DNA from: Ancylostoma caninum
Taxonomy: Eukaryota; Nematoda; Chromadorea; Rhabditida; Ancylostomatidae
Length of the DNA: 64,000 nt
Assembly: GCA_037903475.1 (NCBI GenBank)
Contig: JBAJFG010000487.1
Location: 744,001-808,000 of the forward strand
Direction of reading: 5' to 3'
Positions 50,406-63,866 of this stretch are shown here, piece after piece (position 1 is the first letter of the stretch; each line of letters starts with the position of its first letter). The notes beneath the pieces are model-generated. The model was not told the origin of the DNA. It did no database searches and saw only the letters and a list, made by a program, of their open reading frames with translations. The position numbers were made by a program, and so were the translations under genes.

Positions 50406-51104
50406 ATGAACATGCTTCTGAAAATTTTTTTTCACAGACGTCACTTTGAATTTTTGTAATTTTTTTTTGCCCATGCAGTGAAGATAATACTTTTAAACAC
50501 TTGGAAACCCTGTCCAAACTGCCCAAGAGCCTTGCCATCCAGAAAAAAACCGGTCAATCACTGAAATTCCGAGGGAAGACATCTGCGACACAGACACCGG
50601 CATTAATTGCGACTGCAGCGCGTCATCTCTCTCGTTCTCGTGGCCGTTTCTATGGCGAATCGAAACCTTCCCATGAACGGCATGCGCTGTGCGTGTCGTA
50701 GACAGTTCCAAAACAAGTGTGCATGTGACTGATTCCATAGGACTTCGAAGGAAATATTGCTAATCACCGGCCGATTCAAAAATTTCTCGGGTAATCAGAT
50801 TAAAATCCAGAAAAAAATCCTTTAAAATTCAGTCATCCCTAAGATGAGGAGAAAACGCTCTGTAGAAAGACAAAAACTGTTGAAATAGAGCGAAGTAGTA
50901 CATGTTTCTTTGGAAAAATAAAAAAAAGGAGCGAATTCAAAGTAGAGTTCCTGGAAAATTCATTAATTTACGCAGTATGAAGCAGAAAGAGCGAAACAGA
51001 AAAGGAGCGGATTATATATAATATTTGTTACTTTAATTATATATGTTTATCTATCTTTTCATCTACTTATTTAATCATATAATATAGCACGTGTTATCCT
51101 AACA

Positions 51105-51400
51105 AGGGAAGTGCAAGAGGCCATATTCGAAAATCGGGATGAAACCTATCTGGCTTGAATCTTTGTTGGAGAGGGTGTTGCAGTATATATTTTGTTACTG
51201 CCCTCGGCTTCAAAAAACAAAAATCCCACCACAGTACTATATGCGTTGCAGCACTAGTCCGTCAGCGACGAGGTGGCCGAGTGGAGAGGATGCGGACTGA
51301 TAGGCAGGAGGTCGAGGGTTTGGATCCCGTCATTGACACTCGTTTTGCATTTTTGTTTTTTATTCCTCCTATGTTATTGAAATCGCAGTGAGCAGCCTCA
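51105..51400 (+). mobile_element. tRNA-derived SINE-like element (copy A)
   Basis: The segment from 51,261 resembles a class II (Ser/Leu-type) tRNA: GACGAGGTGGCCGAGTGG carries an A-box-like TGGCCGAGTGG, and GGGTTTGGATCCCG (51,316-51,329) resembles a B box. A shared body lies before it (GGGAAGTGCAAGAGGCC, ATGAAACCTATCTGGCTTGA, AATCCCACCACAGTAC), with a T-rich tail after it. An inverted copy is at 51,662-51,978. Internal pol III promoter boxes inside a larger repeated unit point to a SINE and not a functional tRNA; the arms pair poorly. Confidence 0.65.
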
Positions 51401-51661
51401 AGAAGAATCCTTCCAAATGCTTCGGCCAACTTCCGCTCATCACGAGTTGCACAGTTGCCATCACCCGGACCAAACCGAGCCAACAAAAGGGCCACGACGC
51501 GTGAAGGTTCGAACATTATGAACCGAGTGGGAAAGATTTTGAGTTACAGTCGTGAAAAGTGACTGCTACTTTATAGCTAATCGAGGGAGAAAAGCAGGTT
51601 TTATATAACGTAGTTATTCCGTGCCTAGTGCGTCAGTAAGGATAAGTATTATCTTCTAACC

Positions 51662-51978
51662 TTTTAAATTTGATTTCAACAACACAGGGGGAATAAAAAA
51701 ATGAGAGAGCAAAACAGGTAGGTGCGCATGACGGGGTTCAAACTCTCGAGCTGACAGTGCAGCATCCTCCCCACTCGGCCACATCGTCGCTGACGGACGA
51801 GTGCTGCAGCGCATATGGTACTGTGGTGGGATTTTTGTTTTTTTGGAATCGAGGGCAATAATGAAATATACACTGTAACACCCTCTCCAATGAAACCTAT
51901 CTGGCTTGAACAAAGATTCAAGCCAGATAGGTTTCATTCCGATTTGCGAGTCTGGCCTGTTGCACTTCCCTTGTAAGT
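51662..51978 (-). mobile_element. tRNA-derived SINE-like element (copy B, inverted)
   Basis: Minus-strand copy of the 51,105-51,400 element, with GATGTGGCCGAGTGGGGAGG as A-box region and GAGTTTGAACCCCG as B-box region. It also holds a perfect foldback absent from copy A: AATGAAACCTATCTGGCTTG... at 51,889-51,910 pairs over 22 bp with 51,917-51,938 across a 6-base loop. Confidence 0.65.
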
Positions 51979-54900
51979 AGTTCACACCACTGTTATGGAT
52001 TCTTTTGTGAGAAATATCATAAATTTATTAGAATCTATGGAATTTTTGCAGAGAAAATTCAAATCTTGAAGGGAAGATGAAAAAAAATAAAGGAAAGAAT
52101 TTTCTTGCGAATCACTGTCTAAAGTAGTTATCTCTGCCATGAAATACAATCATTTTTATAGCCAATATGCTACAATTTGACGAAAAAAAATCCTCGAAAA
52201 GGGCCCAGAGAAATGTTCAAGAAACAAGGAATAAATACGGCATCACTCTAATTAAATGCCCTTTTCCTCTTCTGCAAAAGCGGCTAAATGAATTTTCGTC
52301 AGCCCAAATATCAAATTATAGTGTCTGCCCTCGCAGACACTGTGCTCTTCACCGAAAAAAAAAGCAATAAATTTCCCTGAGCTGCTGGACAACCCCTCAC
52401 TTGACTTGAAAGCGGTCTCCTGGAAAAAATCTAATGTGCTAGCCATCTGCAGAAAAGCCAGCTTCGCTGTTTGCGTTGGTTGACGTGTGCAGCTCAGTCG
52501 AGCGAAAAATTCCACATTTGAGCGCGGATAGTGAAAATATAAATATTCAGTGGAAAAGTAGGAATAGCCTCATAGCTCTAAAATCTCATAAGAATTCGAT
52601 GGAGTAAAAATATGCCCAGGAAAATGAAGCGGGACAAGGTGGTTCTTATTTTCGTGGTATAATGGGAACTTTTTCCGCAAAAAAAAATAGAAAGAAAGAA
52701 GAAGAAATCAGTCTTTCTAACATAGTGTTCTTTCTTACTAGAATATTAGCTACATTAAATTAACAGTGATATTAACTATATGATTCCTAGTAACTATATA
52801 ATGCTAATGTTACATCATACCACCCTATACTACGTATAATATACTAAAATACACTTTATTAAGCAAATAATATGTATGTATTAAATGAATAACTAATTGT
52901 GGAATTATCAAGTAAATGCACGAAAAAAAGGCATAGGTTCTTATCTTAAAGGATCCATAACAATTCCTATAGAGGGTTTAAGTGGTTACCACAATTTTTT
53001 TTGTAATGGATGGTCTTAAGTTTGGTGTGGTACTATTTACTTTCAGAGAATTTATGTTTTTCAAAGGATTTTTTGAGCATTTTTTTGATGCTGCTTAAGT
53101 CCCTATTCCTGACGGAGGAGACAATGCCGAAAGAATCACTGTCAAGGTAGGATTGCTGGTTAATTCCAGAAACTCTAGAGTAATTTTTGAAACATGGAAA
53201 TATTCCGTTGGAAAATTCGAAAACGAAGCCTACACCTTCTTTCTAAAGGATCCAGAAATCGTGACGAATCCTAACACTAAAGTAAAATTCCGGGGAAAAA
53301 TGGTCCATGCTTCCTTGAAGGATGGAGGTATGTTAATTCCAGCAATGTCAGAGTCCTTCAAGGAAAGATACAAAACGCTTCGTGTCCGGATAGATCGACG
53401 GGACCACAAGAGGGAAAAATGGAGGGATTTCTGGAGTCCGCTCGGTATACCCGAAGATTCAAGGTGATCTAAATGGTCGGTAAACCTATGCTGCAGTGTC
53501 GAGCTCCCATAGGAGGCGGAATGGGAGGGGAGGCTTCAGAATACGTACTTCATTGAAAAAAACTTAAGGATACGCACTTCAGTTTAAAAAAAAAACTTGA
53601 AAAAGTCCATATTAGCTTTTTTCAAATCTTTTCCTTTATAATGATGCTATAACACTTAATTTAAAACATTTGAATTCAAATTTAGTCTTTCAATACTTTT
53701 TCTGAAGTTCCCAGCTGTGATGATCCTCGAAATGGCGTGTTAAACCCCCTTACCCTGACATTCCTGCGTCCGCCACTTCTATTCTCATCAAATCTCGGTC
53801 GTATGCAAAAAATTCACGGATCACCAAGAGAACCAGGCGAGCTAACATCCGGATTATTTCATAGCAGCGCCACGCGTCTCCATTACGAGACGATGGCTTA
53901 ATTTTTGCGTTTCGTCAAGCGCTGTCTTAGCGCTCGAAATCCCAAACTAATTTGGAGCTTAACCACGCCGCGGCGCGCTGACATTCGCGTCATGGCGATG
54001 GCACGTGCCGACGGCGTCTGATCGACGTCGTCATTGAGCAGTCCTGACGCAGATCTGCATGAATAGTGGTGAAATATGGGCTGTAAGCTCGGTAGTAGGT
54101 CCTGGAGGGGGTACATAATGAGGAATGCGAGCCACAAGGCCACAAGGACGAGAGGTGAAATTCAAGATGTAGTTGTTTTTCTGTGCTGTGAGAGAATCTG
54201 CATTAAGGTGGTGAAACATAGTGGGAGGTGGGGGGAGAATCGCGGCGATTCGCATTTAGTATTCCATCAGGCGGATGCGAATCGCTGCGAAAAAACGCGG
54301 CGATATCCCTGCCAGCCCCACTAATATACATAATTCCCATTTTCCATGGATAGGCTCATTTGGGGATAATTCATCCCCGTAAAGCACCTTAGCGCGTGAT
54401 GCTTGGCCATTAGCCAAGATGAGAGTATGACACCGAGTTATAGGCTAGAACAACATCCAGAAATCCCCCATAATCACGTACCTTCCGTATCATCGTCGAG
54501 CACAATGCTGCTAAGGTGCCTTAGCAGCGACATTTAGGCGTGGGTAGGGTAGGGTAGCGGGGTAGGGTAAGTGTGTTGGCGTGTTGTCGCTGCGCGTCGT
54601 CGCCGCCGACGACGTTGGAAGCCCGACGGGGCTGTGGCGGGCGCCTGAGCACTGAGTGCCTCAGTATCGATCCTACATTCATTCCCTCAGGCGCATTATC
54701 ATGTACGTGTTACCGCAAATAAAGCACGACTTGCGCGTTGACCGCAGGTGCTCGACGAGTGCTCGGCTGGCGGTTCCCTGGAATTCTTCCAGAATATTCC
54801 CTGCAGCTCAGAAATGCTAATGAGCTGCTGGCACGAGGATGCGAGACGCAAATGAGCACCATCACGGCGGCGGCGGGGGGAGAACTATGAAATCTGACAC

Positions 54901-55277
54901 TGTGACGCGACGCTGACGCTGTTAGTCGAGCGAAATTGGCGGATTTTTAAAGAGGGCAATGGAATTAGGGTTTGTCTGCATCGAGCACGACGTTCAAAAA
55001 GTTTTGTAACCAGGATTTCTGGATTGACGCAATCTCCAGCAAAAATACAGCAAAAACACTATGCAAATGAGGTTTTTTAATGGAACAGATTGCAGACAGA
55101 CCTTCAAAGTGCTAAAAATTGAGAAAATTCAAGAAAAAAGCCAGCTGTGGCTAGTCCCTGCCCCTTTCACTCGGTCAAACACTCCATCGCTCCTTCTATT
55201 CTTACTTACTTCCGACTATATGGTGGTTTTTCGTTTGTTTTAGTTCTATGCCTCGGATTGTCTTCCACACCTTGCGC

Positions 55278-55325
55278 ATGAATAAATAAATAAATAAATA
55301 AATAAATAAGAAAATAAAAAAATAA
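55278..55325. repeat. (AAAT)n microsatellite
   Basis: About 45 bp of AAAT tetranucleotide repeats with minor interruptions. Confidence 0.9.
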
Positions 55326-57326
55326 ATCGCAAGCACCCAGAAGTTCGACAGGCTGCAGTGCTCCACGCAAGAGTTGTTAGCCAGAGGGTCGTGGGAAAAA
55401 AGTGGCAACTCCGCCACTCCGTGGACCTAGATGGAACGATGAAATTACTAATAATACTAATTTTAATTGATAAATTATTAATAACAACATAGATATTTGT
55501 AACTAATTGTGTTACTAATTTATAAACAAATGTAAGGAAGGGCAGTCTCAAAACAATAGTGTAGGATTCATTTTCTGGATGAAGAAGGATGGACGATCAA
55601 GCAAAAAAAAGGACGATGTATGTCAGGGAGAAAATAGACCAGACGGGAAATTTACACCGATTCGTCTTTAGTTCACGTGTTCTTTCTTTTTTTTCTCTGG
55701 AAAAATTGAAAAAAATCGCATGTGCAATAAACAAGTAATCAACACCTAGCAGAGGTATAGTAAACTTTTCCTTCTGGGGAACGCCAAAAAACGCGACGAT
55801 TTAACGAAAAATGCTGCCACAGCAAGAATATGTGTTAGTACAATTTAAAAAAAACACTAAATATTCATATAATGATATTGTGACAATATCTACAGGAAAA
55901 GAAGAAAAAACTCAGGAATAACGTTCATCTCTGCTATAACGCTGTAGTTTCATCGCTTTCAGGCCACTATGAATCGTTGAATAGACGATAATTCGTCGAA
56001 AATCCAACGCTGTAAACATTTTGTTTACCTGGCTCACATCGTATCCCTTTTTATCGCTCATCCCGCATCCACCACCCAACAAACATGGGAGATTTGCATG
56101 CGGATTAGGTTTTTGCGACTACTGTCAAATCCAGTGATTAATGTTTTTGGAAAGGATCGAGAGGTTTGGATTTTTCGGGAGTTTTCTGGACCTCCTGGGG
56201 AACCTCCTGGGTGGTAAAAATTACGGATAATGTTCCCTGAACCTCCAGAAAAGAATCATTTTGCAGCAATGGCTTAGGGGATCACGGTTTTTGAGCATTT
56301 CTCAAATGACTTGAATAGCAAATTGAAGATGTTATGGTATTTCAGGTATTTCATTCTAGATATTTCATTCTAAAAATTCCAATTTTTCATGGAATAGCCT
56401 AGAAACTGAGAGCTACTCGCACCAAAGACGTAATATCGGACATTTGAGAACACTACTAACTAAAATGTTTCGGAACAAAAAAATCTCTGGAGTTATCTTC
56501 TCTGCTAGGAGCTGAATTGTCAGATGTGCAGAAGGGTCAAGCGGATGCAACTTGGGAGTATAATTATAGCTATAAAAGTGGAATAATTCCATCTCGCTGC
56601 TGGCAAATGTCAAAAGCCCGAAGAACAGGATATTCTAGTGGATGGGGCAGGAAATTAACAGAGTTGACGTTTATTTTTGGAAGTTTTGCTTGTTTTGCTC
56701 CTCTCTTCTCTCTTTTGCACCATATAACAACTGGAAAAGGCCTTTAGGTGCATTCCAAGGGGTTTGTCGCTTATATGAGGTCTTTCTCTAGTCATAGATC
56801 GCATTTGGTGCTGAAAATCCCCGAAAATTGTGGAAAAATTAGCGTCCTGGTTGCATTTCCCCAGAAAAATTCGGAGGTGAACGGAAACTTGTAAGTAAAA
56901 GCTACTTCTCTGTTGTCCGAACTGCATCTCTATTCTTTAGCTTAATTCCAGAAAAAAGCGGCAACGAGCGAGTTTCATCCAGAATTCTGTGGAAAGGCAC
57001 ATAGTTTACCCAGACTCTAACCCAACTTCTAAGCCATCGTCGTCGATGGTTTTGAGAACCCACGATTTCTCCGGAGCTTAGCCGGAAACTCGCCGAATCT
57101 CGCGATTTATGCTCACATTCACGGGATTTCTAACGGTTAGCCGGAAATAAATAAATAACCAAATATAATTTGAAATAGAAATAATTTATCCAGAAGTCAA
57201 AGAATAGTAGAAGGATGATCTTTTCATTGATGTAGAATTATTACATAAAATCACACTGGTCCAGATACACTATTGGAAATATAGAAAATCTCATAGACAT
57301 TGGCAGCAGCTGAGTAAAGATTACGT

Positions 57327-57595
57327 CATGCATGGGTAAAAATGTTGGGAGGTGTCAGGTTAAGGGTAAGTTAGGGTGCATTGGCATGTTCACCATGGGT
57401 AATCTCAACGATGCATCCGGGTCTGGAAGAGGAAGAAGAAGAATTCCTGGAAGAGGTGTGGAAATTCGCTCAGAGCGATCTTGGGCCACATGTATCATTG
57501 AGGTTACCCAGGGTAAACGAGCTAACAACACAAATTTACCCGCCCTTAGCACAGGCGTCAACACGCTTACCTAGGGTAATTTTAACGATGCAACT
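57327..57595. mobile_element. Two adjacent MITE copies, ATTACCC family (copies 4 and 5)
   Basis: Copy 4 (57,327-57,420) runs from CATGCATGGGTAAA to ATGGGTAATCTCAACGATGC. Copy 5 (57,489-57,595) runs from ATCATTGAGGTTACCCAGGG to CTAGGGTAATTTTAACGATG. They lie about 70 bp apart. Confidence 0.65.
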
Positions 57596-58199
57596 GGACT
57601 GTTATGTGAAAGATTTCAAAGAAGTGCATTTCTTATAGAATTAATTTTTCTTTACTTCCACGGATTTCTGGATAACCATAAAAGTCCGCTCGAAACGAAC
57701 AGAATTAATGTTTTCAGGATATTTTCACCTAGAAATTCCTGATTTTTCTCATTTTTACAAATCGTTGAAACTATAAAGGAAGCAGTAAACGATACATCAC
57801 GAGACCACGGCAGTAGGACGGAAATAAAACGCGCTGTGGGAAAAACGGCTGGGCGCAAATACGTGCAGCTCATTATTAGCCTAGGAGCAGTATCATTTGC
57901 TGAGAGCTCCTCGGCTAAAGTGGTGAGCTGAACAGCCGTCGGGAGGAGCGAGAGTTGTGCATATGCGGAATACGATGCTGGCAAATGGCATAATATGATC
58001 TGTTATTTACGTTCGCCCTCAATTAGCGATGAAATATCGCCAATGGAGAGGCGCCGGCGCGGCCCACAGACGAGTCTCCAGCCGTAAATAGAGCATTTTT
58101 CCCAGCCATTGTAGCATGCATCAGCTCCAGAAAGTTCTGGATATTCTGGGATATGATCCACGCAATCTTTTACCCGGGGCAAGGCCAGATGTCATCCGC

Positions 58200-58930
58200 T
58201 ACTAGCAGAGCAATAATTCGCAATAAGTTATGACCTTTCTTTATAATTACGTCATCGGCCATTTCACCCACGCGGCACTTTCAAGCCTATTGGGTGTGAG
58301 CGATGATTATTTGGTCCCGAGCGGAAATCATGATTACGTCACCGGATATCGTGGATGCTCCAGGGAAGTAAAAAAGGACGAGAACTGGTCCTCAACCACT
58401 GTGTCTGGGTAGGGCCTGATCCGACGAGAAAGCCCCGCACAATACGCTATAAATTTCAGAAAAAATGGTAAAATCAAAACTAAACCGCTGCAGAGAGACA
58501 TGAAGACGCAGCCTTTCTATAGAGCCCACAGAGAATGGGGACCAGTTCTCATCTAGCTAGAAACTGACCGCTTGTCATTACGCCGTAGGCCATATCACTC
58601 ACGCGAGACTTTGTGGCCTATTAGGCGTGAGCAATAAGTAACTGGTCCCGCGCGGAAATTGTCGTTACTTGTCCGGATATCTTTGCTGCTTGAGGGAAGT
58701 AAAAGTAGACGAGAACTGGTCCCTAATCAAGCAAAAAGGTAAAAAAATTTGTTCTCGAGCAAGAAATGCCTGCTCTCACGGAAATAAAGTGCAGGTTACG
58801 CTACAAACTTCAAAAAAATAAGAAGAGTTGGAATGAAAACAGCTGCAGAGGGAAATGAAGACGCAGCCTTCCTACAGAGCCCACAGAGATTGGGGACCAG
58901 TTCTCGCTTGGCCCAGAACTGACCGCTTAC
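58200..58930. repeat. Tandem array of about 340-bp units with AGAACTGGTCC ends
   Basis: Two units repeat in order: TTACGTCATCGGCCATTTCA or TTACGCCGTAGGCCATATCA, CCTATTGGGTGTGAGCGAT or CCTATTAGGCGTGAGCAAT, GGAAGTAAAA then GACGAGAACTGGTCC, ATGAAGACGCAGCC, GAGCCCACAGAGA, GGGGACCAGTTCTC and AACTGACCGCTT. The CGAGAACTGGTCC to GGACCAGTTCTC parts (58,379-58,550 and 58,710-58,906) match the ends of the separate element at 11,555-11,739. Confidence 0.7.
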
Positions 58931-61900
58931 ACAAAAAATTCCAGAAAAAAAGTGAGAAACTTCCCCCTCCCCTCCCCCCCCAGGAAGAGAGATGGCGAGC
59001 AACTACAGAAGGAATCTCAGCCGGCAGCCTGTGATTAACAGCGGTACGCAATTGCAGACCTAACAAGATTTACGGACATGCGAAAATTGCGATGTACTTT
59101 GGGGTTAGCCGGGTAGTTCGATGCAGCCAGACAACACTTCCTATGCCTATTCTGACTCGGTGCTTTTTTTCTGCAAATGATGACAATTTGGCCGTAAACG
59201 CAAAGAAAGCCTGACCTGAAAGCCGACTTTGTTCGGCTATAAGCGACCAGAGGGCAAGAAAACAAGTGAATTGCGGCGAATAGTCAATAATAGCTGTTTT
59301 TTCTATTCTAAATGGAAGGGCCAAGCACGAAACCAGAAATCTAACTGCTCGGCTAGTAGCGAAATACTCCGAAGACCACCCTCCATAAATGGCACACACA
59401 CGTCTGAACTTTTGCTCGTTGCGCTGTAATGAGTTCAGGCTAGGAGCTGCGTTTAATTACAAACCAATTTGCTGTTCTGCTATTAGCGAATTGCTTCTGG
59501 AAAAGTCCATGTTTTTGGGGCGAGTTGTTGCTAAAAATACGGGGCATTCACACGAGCTGCCCTTTTCAAGGCAAGGCTTCTGGAGCAGTCATGGACCAGT
59601 CGTATAGCAGGATTTTTTCCTCGATGACCACCTCTCAGGAAACTGGATCCGCCTGGATTAAATGTCGCCAGTCGTCTGGAAAACTACTAGGAATTCCGTG
59701 AGGATTCGCATATATGGCATTATGGGGTGCTTAGTAGTGCTGCGTTACTCCTTCTTGGGTAATGTCCGAGAAATCCTTGGAAAAATAGAATTTTCAAGGA
59801 AACCTGTGGAGAAATACTATTGGCATCGAATCCAGAACGGCTGTAGGCGTCGCTGCGACTCGGCTCACTGCATGTTAACAAAGGGAAAATTGAATTTGTT
59901 CACATGAGCACACCGCAAAAAAAAAATCTGCCGCTGAGCCTCATGATGATGGGCGGGTGGGTGGCTGTCTAACCCATAAATTGGCTCAGCAGCTCAAAAA
60001 AATGCTGATATCTACCCTGGGAAATTTCTTGCGCACCTGCAGAAAAGCATTAGAAGATTGGAAAAGAAATGCAAATCCCGTGTAAAATCCACGAAAAACC
60101 CACCATTTTCTGAATCCCATGCAGAACCCAAGCATAGCGAAGTAAAGCACTGTTTCTGGGTTCCCTGAGTTTTCTCGCTGTGTCAATAGAAATTTCAAGG
60201 AAAAGCAAGCAGCATGTGACTAGAGGATCATGTAAAGACCTAGCGTGAGCCGTTCACATTAAAACCAACAGTCATTGCTTACGTAGGAATTTTTTCTACT
60301 GGTTCCCAGACATAATAAAAAACTCTCAAAAAGGCCCTCATCCTCATTTTGGACCAATAACTCTCGAAAAATTCAGGAAAGAAAGGACAAATAACGGCAT
60401 CTATGTACCCATAGAACGCATAGTGCGAGTTAATTAAACATGTACAGGATTAAAACTATAGCTAGGATGGAATAATGCATCAGATATCTATCGATTTATT
60501 CGAAATTCGAAAATGGGATTTCAAATAAGTTCAACGTTTCAAGTAAAAAACATGCGATACAATCCTTTAGGAATGATAAAGAGGCATCTGGATGTTTTGA
60601 ATCCTTCGGATCTGGTTTTGGATGAATAATTAAATAAGTTCTATTATTTTGTTTTTACTTCGTCTTAACCCATTAGAGGGTCCGAATGAAATTTTCGACG
60701 CGAAAAGTAATTTTGTACACCAAGGGGAGCGGGCTTTTCATTTGAAAAAGAGCTTCTATTAGTCATTTTTGGATATTCGGGTCGAAAATTTCCCGAATTA
60801 GAGGAAACTGAGGTTGAAAATTTCCTGAAGTTGACCCTGGAAACCGAAAATTTCCCACAAGATGAAAAGTTCAGGGCAGTTAGCAGCAGATTTTACCGTA
60901 ATATCAGGGCGCAATCGGTGAAAACCACGCTCTGCAATGTAAAAATCGGCACTGGTAGGTGGCTCGACGTTTGATAGCATCTAACAGCCTAGTTGATTAC
61001 CTTCAATGCAGCTAGATGTGGACCACATTTTATCTTACACTTGGAAATTACGGTAAGACTGTTTGCTAACCGGTCGGAACTTCTTATTTTGCAAGTTCAA
61101 CGGATGCCACAGAATATTGGTATGAGAAACATGGAAACACGTATGTATGGTAAGAAATCGAAAAAGAATTGTTGGTTGGGATTGTGAAGGCTATAAAGAA
61201 AATAAAATTTATAAGAGAAAAATCTGCTCGTAATTATATCAGCCCAAGCCAATTAGTTATCACCTCAGAAATGCCTCTGATAAAACCTGAAGAAAGCGAG
61301 CAATTTCGTTCCTGTCCTTTTTTTTCAGGAAGCAACAGAAAATGGCCGAAAAAAAATCCACGAAAACATTTCGAACTCCTACCCTCCGTCAAAACTGCTC
61401 GAAAACTTCTCATTTTTAAAATTCGTGTTGTGGAAACCCCAAATTCCTTCCAGGTTGTTTTCCAAGCACAACCCGTTCTTTTTGCAGGCATGTGCCCTGT
61501 AAATATGATGAAAGCGTACCAAAACAGGCATTCTTTGCTTTATGATCCATTTTCAAAAATAAGCAGAGAATCGGTGAGGAAGAGCAAAAAAAATTCCGCG
61601 TTTACCATTCATTTAAACCTGATACTAGCAGCCTTCCCCTCCTGCCCCTTGCTGAGAAGTTCACATTCCTCAAAGTAGTAAACAAGCACGTCTAAGAGGG
61701 CAAGGCACTTTTTCTAAATAGAACCAATATCTGGTTTAATTTCGGCAGACAATTACGTTTTCCCATTCTAATTATAGCGAGCGGGCTGTTTACGCCAACA
61801 CAGCTGGAGCAGATTACTCAGCTCCTGGTATCAGCATGGATGAAAATATCCGCCAAAAGGAGGATGAACGGGCTTTCAAAAATATTGGTGAGCGATTTTT

Positions 61901-63255
61901 ATGTTGACATCATTGTCAAGACGGGATTTAGAGCAGCTTTACGTCATTTCCAGGTTGTGGAGGGGATGTGGTTACATGGATCTGATTAAGATAGAAGGAA
62001 GAGACCCTCTAGGATCTGCAGCAGAAAAATTCGAGGAAAGAACTTCATTTACACTAAAGCGAGCAGGGAACGGCGACAAAAGCCGTTCACACCGCGATTT
62101 CCAAGCGCAGGGCAGGGCTTTCCTGTCTTTTTTAGGACTCAGTTGCTAGGATACGTCAACCTCAGCTTAAATGACCAACATCTAGCAGCGTGAGCTGAAA
62201 GTCGGCGGTGTCACAAATGGGAAATGAGCCGCACCAGCGCAGTCGTGCTCATTTTATGAGCCTTGGTGAGGTGTGGTGTTGGCGGGAGGCAATTAGAAAA
62301 CGAGCACTGCGCTCCATTCACCGCGTCCCTCTCCAGAAGAGCTGAACATGTCGCTCAAAACACGATGTTTTCCATAGTAACCGTTGAAGAAAGCAAGGGC
62401 AATCGGTGGCTGTGGCGTGAAAAAAATCAGTCAGGGAAAACACCCCCCCCCCCCTGGAAAAGGCAGGTGTCTGGAGGATAGATCAATGTTGCCATGTTGC
62501 CATATTTTGCAATCCAGGAGGAAACCACACACTAAATCCCAGCCACGGAGGCCTTCCCTGGATTTCATCAAAGGCTTCCGAGGAAAAATGCTATGGCATA
62601 GAGGACATCGAGGATCCTGCACTATTTCCATGGGAAATTAAGTTTTTCCCTGACCCAAGAGGAAAAACCCAATTTATTAGGACCAGTACCAATAGGGGTA
62701 GGATTAGTTATGCGAGCACATATGAATTTTAGACAAAGGCAGAGAATTCTTTCATTGTTCCGAATACACGAAAAACTCAAGGGGATCACATGTGGCCATA
62801 ACATCCCTTTGTGAGCGAGCTAATAAGCCCTTTTCCGGAATTTTCCTCCAGTGAAGTGGATTAACGAAGACAAACGGCGATATTTCTCTGAAATAATGAA
62901 GCAATTGGTCGGGTGGTTGTAAAAAATTGTTCATATTACTGGGTAAATTCATGGTTTCTCAGAAAAAACCAAAGTAGTTGATTGTTTTATTATGTATTTG
63001 GATGTTATCCCTAATACTTAGGAAGGGTATGGATTATGAGAAGGACAAATGGAAAATAAAGGTCAGTAATTCGTCATGGAACTAACAAACAAGGAACTGT
63101 TGAGATCTGTATAAATTATTCAGATTTTTACCCTGGAAATTCAGTAATTTACACAAGCTTCTAACGTCGAAAAGTCCGAAAAAATCCGGAAGAAAAAACG
63201 GGCTGGGTGAAAATTTCCAGAAACCTCGACATCGCCAGAGGCAATCCTGAGGTCA

Positions 63256-63362
63256 CATGCCCCATTGAGATTACCCAGGGTAAGCGTGTTGAAGCCCTTG
63301 TCGATGATTAGTGAATTCTGTGGTCCAAATGTGTTTACCCTGGGTAATCTCAATGATGCATG
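63256..63362. mobile_element. MITE copy, ATTACCC family (copy 6, best preserved)
   Basis: 107 bp with inverted ends of about 28 bp: CATTGAGATTACCCAGGGTA near the left end and TACCCTGGGTAATCTCAATG near the right end, with outer CATGC and GCATG. The interior is non-coding. Confidence 0.75.
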
Positions 63363-63706
63363 CAGCCCCTGGTTAATCACCATGTTTAACTCTATGTATA
63401 TTACTATTTGCCGTTGAATTAATGTCATGCCTTTTAGCGTAGTAAATAAGTTAGTAAATATGTAAACAACAGGGAAAGCTCTAAAAATACACACCATTCT
63501 TGAGGAAGGAAGGAAGGATAACTATGTACGTGCCTCGGTAAGGTTCAGGAAGGCATCAAAGGGCACCAATCCACGAAAATTTCAAATCTATTGTTGCACT
63601 CCGGCACTCGATAAATTTTCTATTATAGATGTCCTAGAATGGTGGAAAGGGTATAAAGTGGACGAAGCACAAAAACCCGTTCATTGTCCAAGGCCCGCGC
63701 GCACGC

Positions 63707-63866
63707 ACCTCACCACTTGTTTGAACATGTTAGAGCAGGAAGTAGCGGGATGTGACGTGAACGAGAATAGTGGTGTCAATGAAATGTGTGGATGCGCAGA
63801 CAAGTAGAGACGCTGTGACGCAGCTGATGGTTGCGGTGCGTGCGAACGGGCCTCGACCACTGGAAT
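63707..63866 (+). repeat. Dispersed repeat with GTGTGGATGCGCAGACAA (copy 2)
   Basis: Contains CTCACCACTTGTTTGAACAT, AGAGCAGGAAGTA, GTCAATGAAATGTGTGGATG, CGCAGACAAGTAGAG and GTGCGAACGGGCCTC, matching 49,977-50,135 word by word in the same orientation. Confidence 0.6.

Noticed and set aside
51261..51340. Possible functional tRNA gene (Ser/Leu-like)
   Set aside because: A- and B-box-like words are present but the acceptor and anticodon arms pair poorly and the segment is part of a larger repeated unit with an inverted copy.
53153..53467. 104-codon plus-strand open frame rich in Lys and Arg
   Set aside because: No domain, no plausible neighbouring exons, and built from the AAATTCC/GGAAAAA words common in this part of the window.
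61169..61678. 169-codon open frame on the plus strand
   Set aside because: It starts at TTG, has an 85-codon open frame on the opposite strand, contains several TTCCAG/TTGCAG words and no recognisable domain; it looks like chance open AT-rich DNA.
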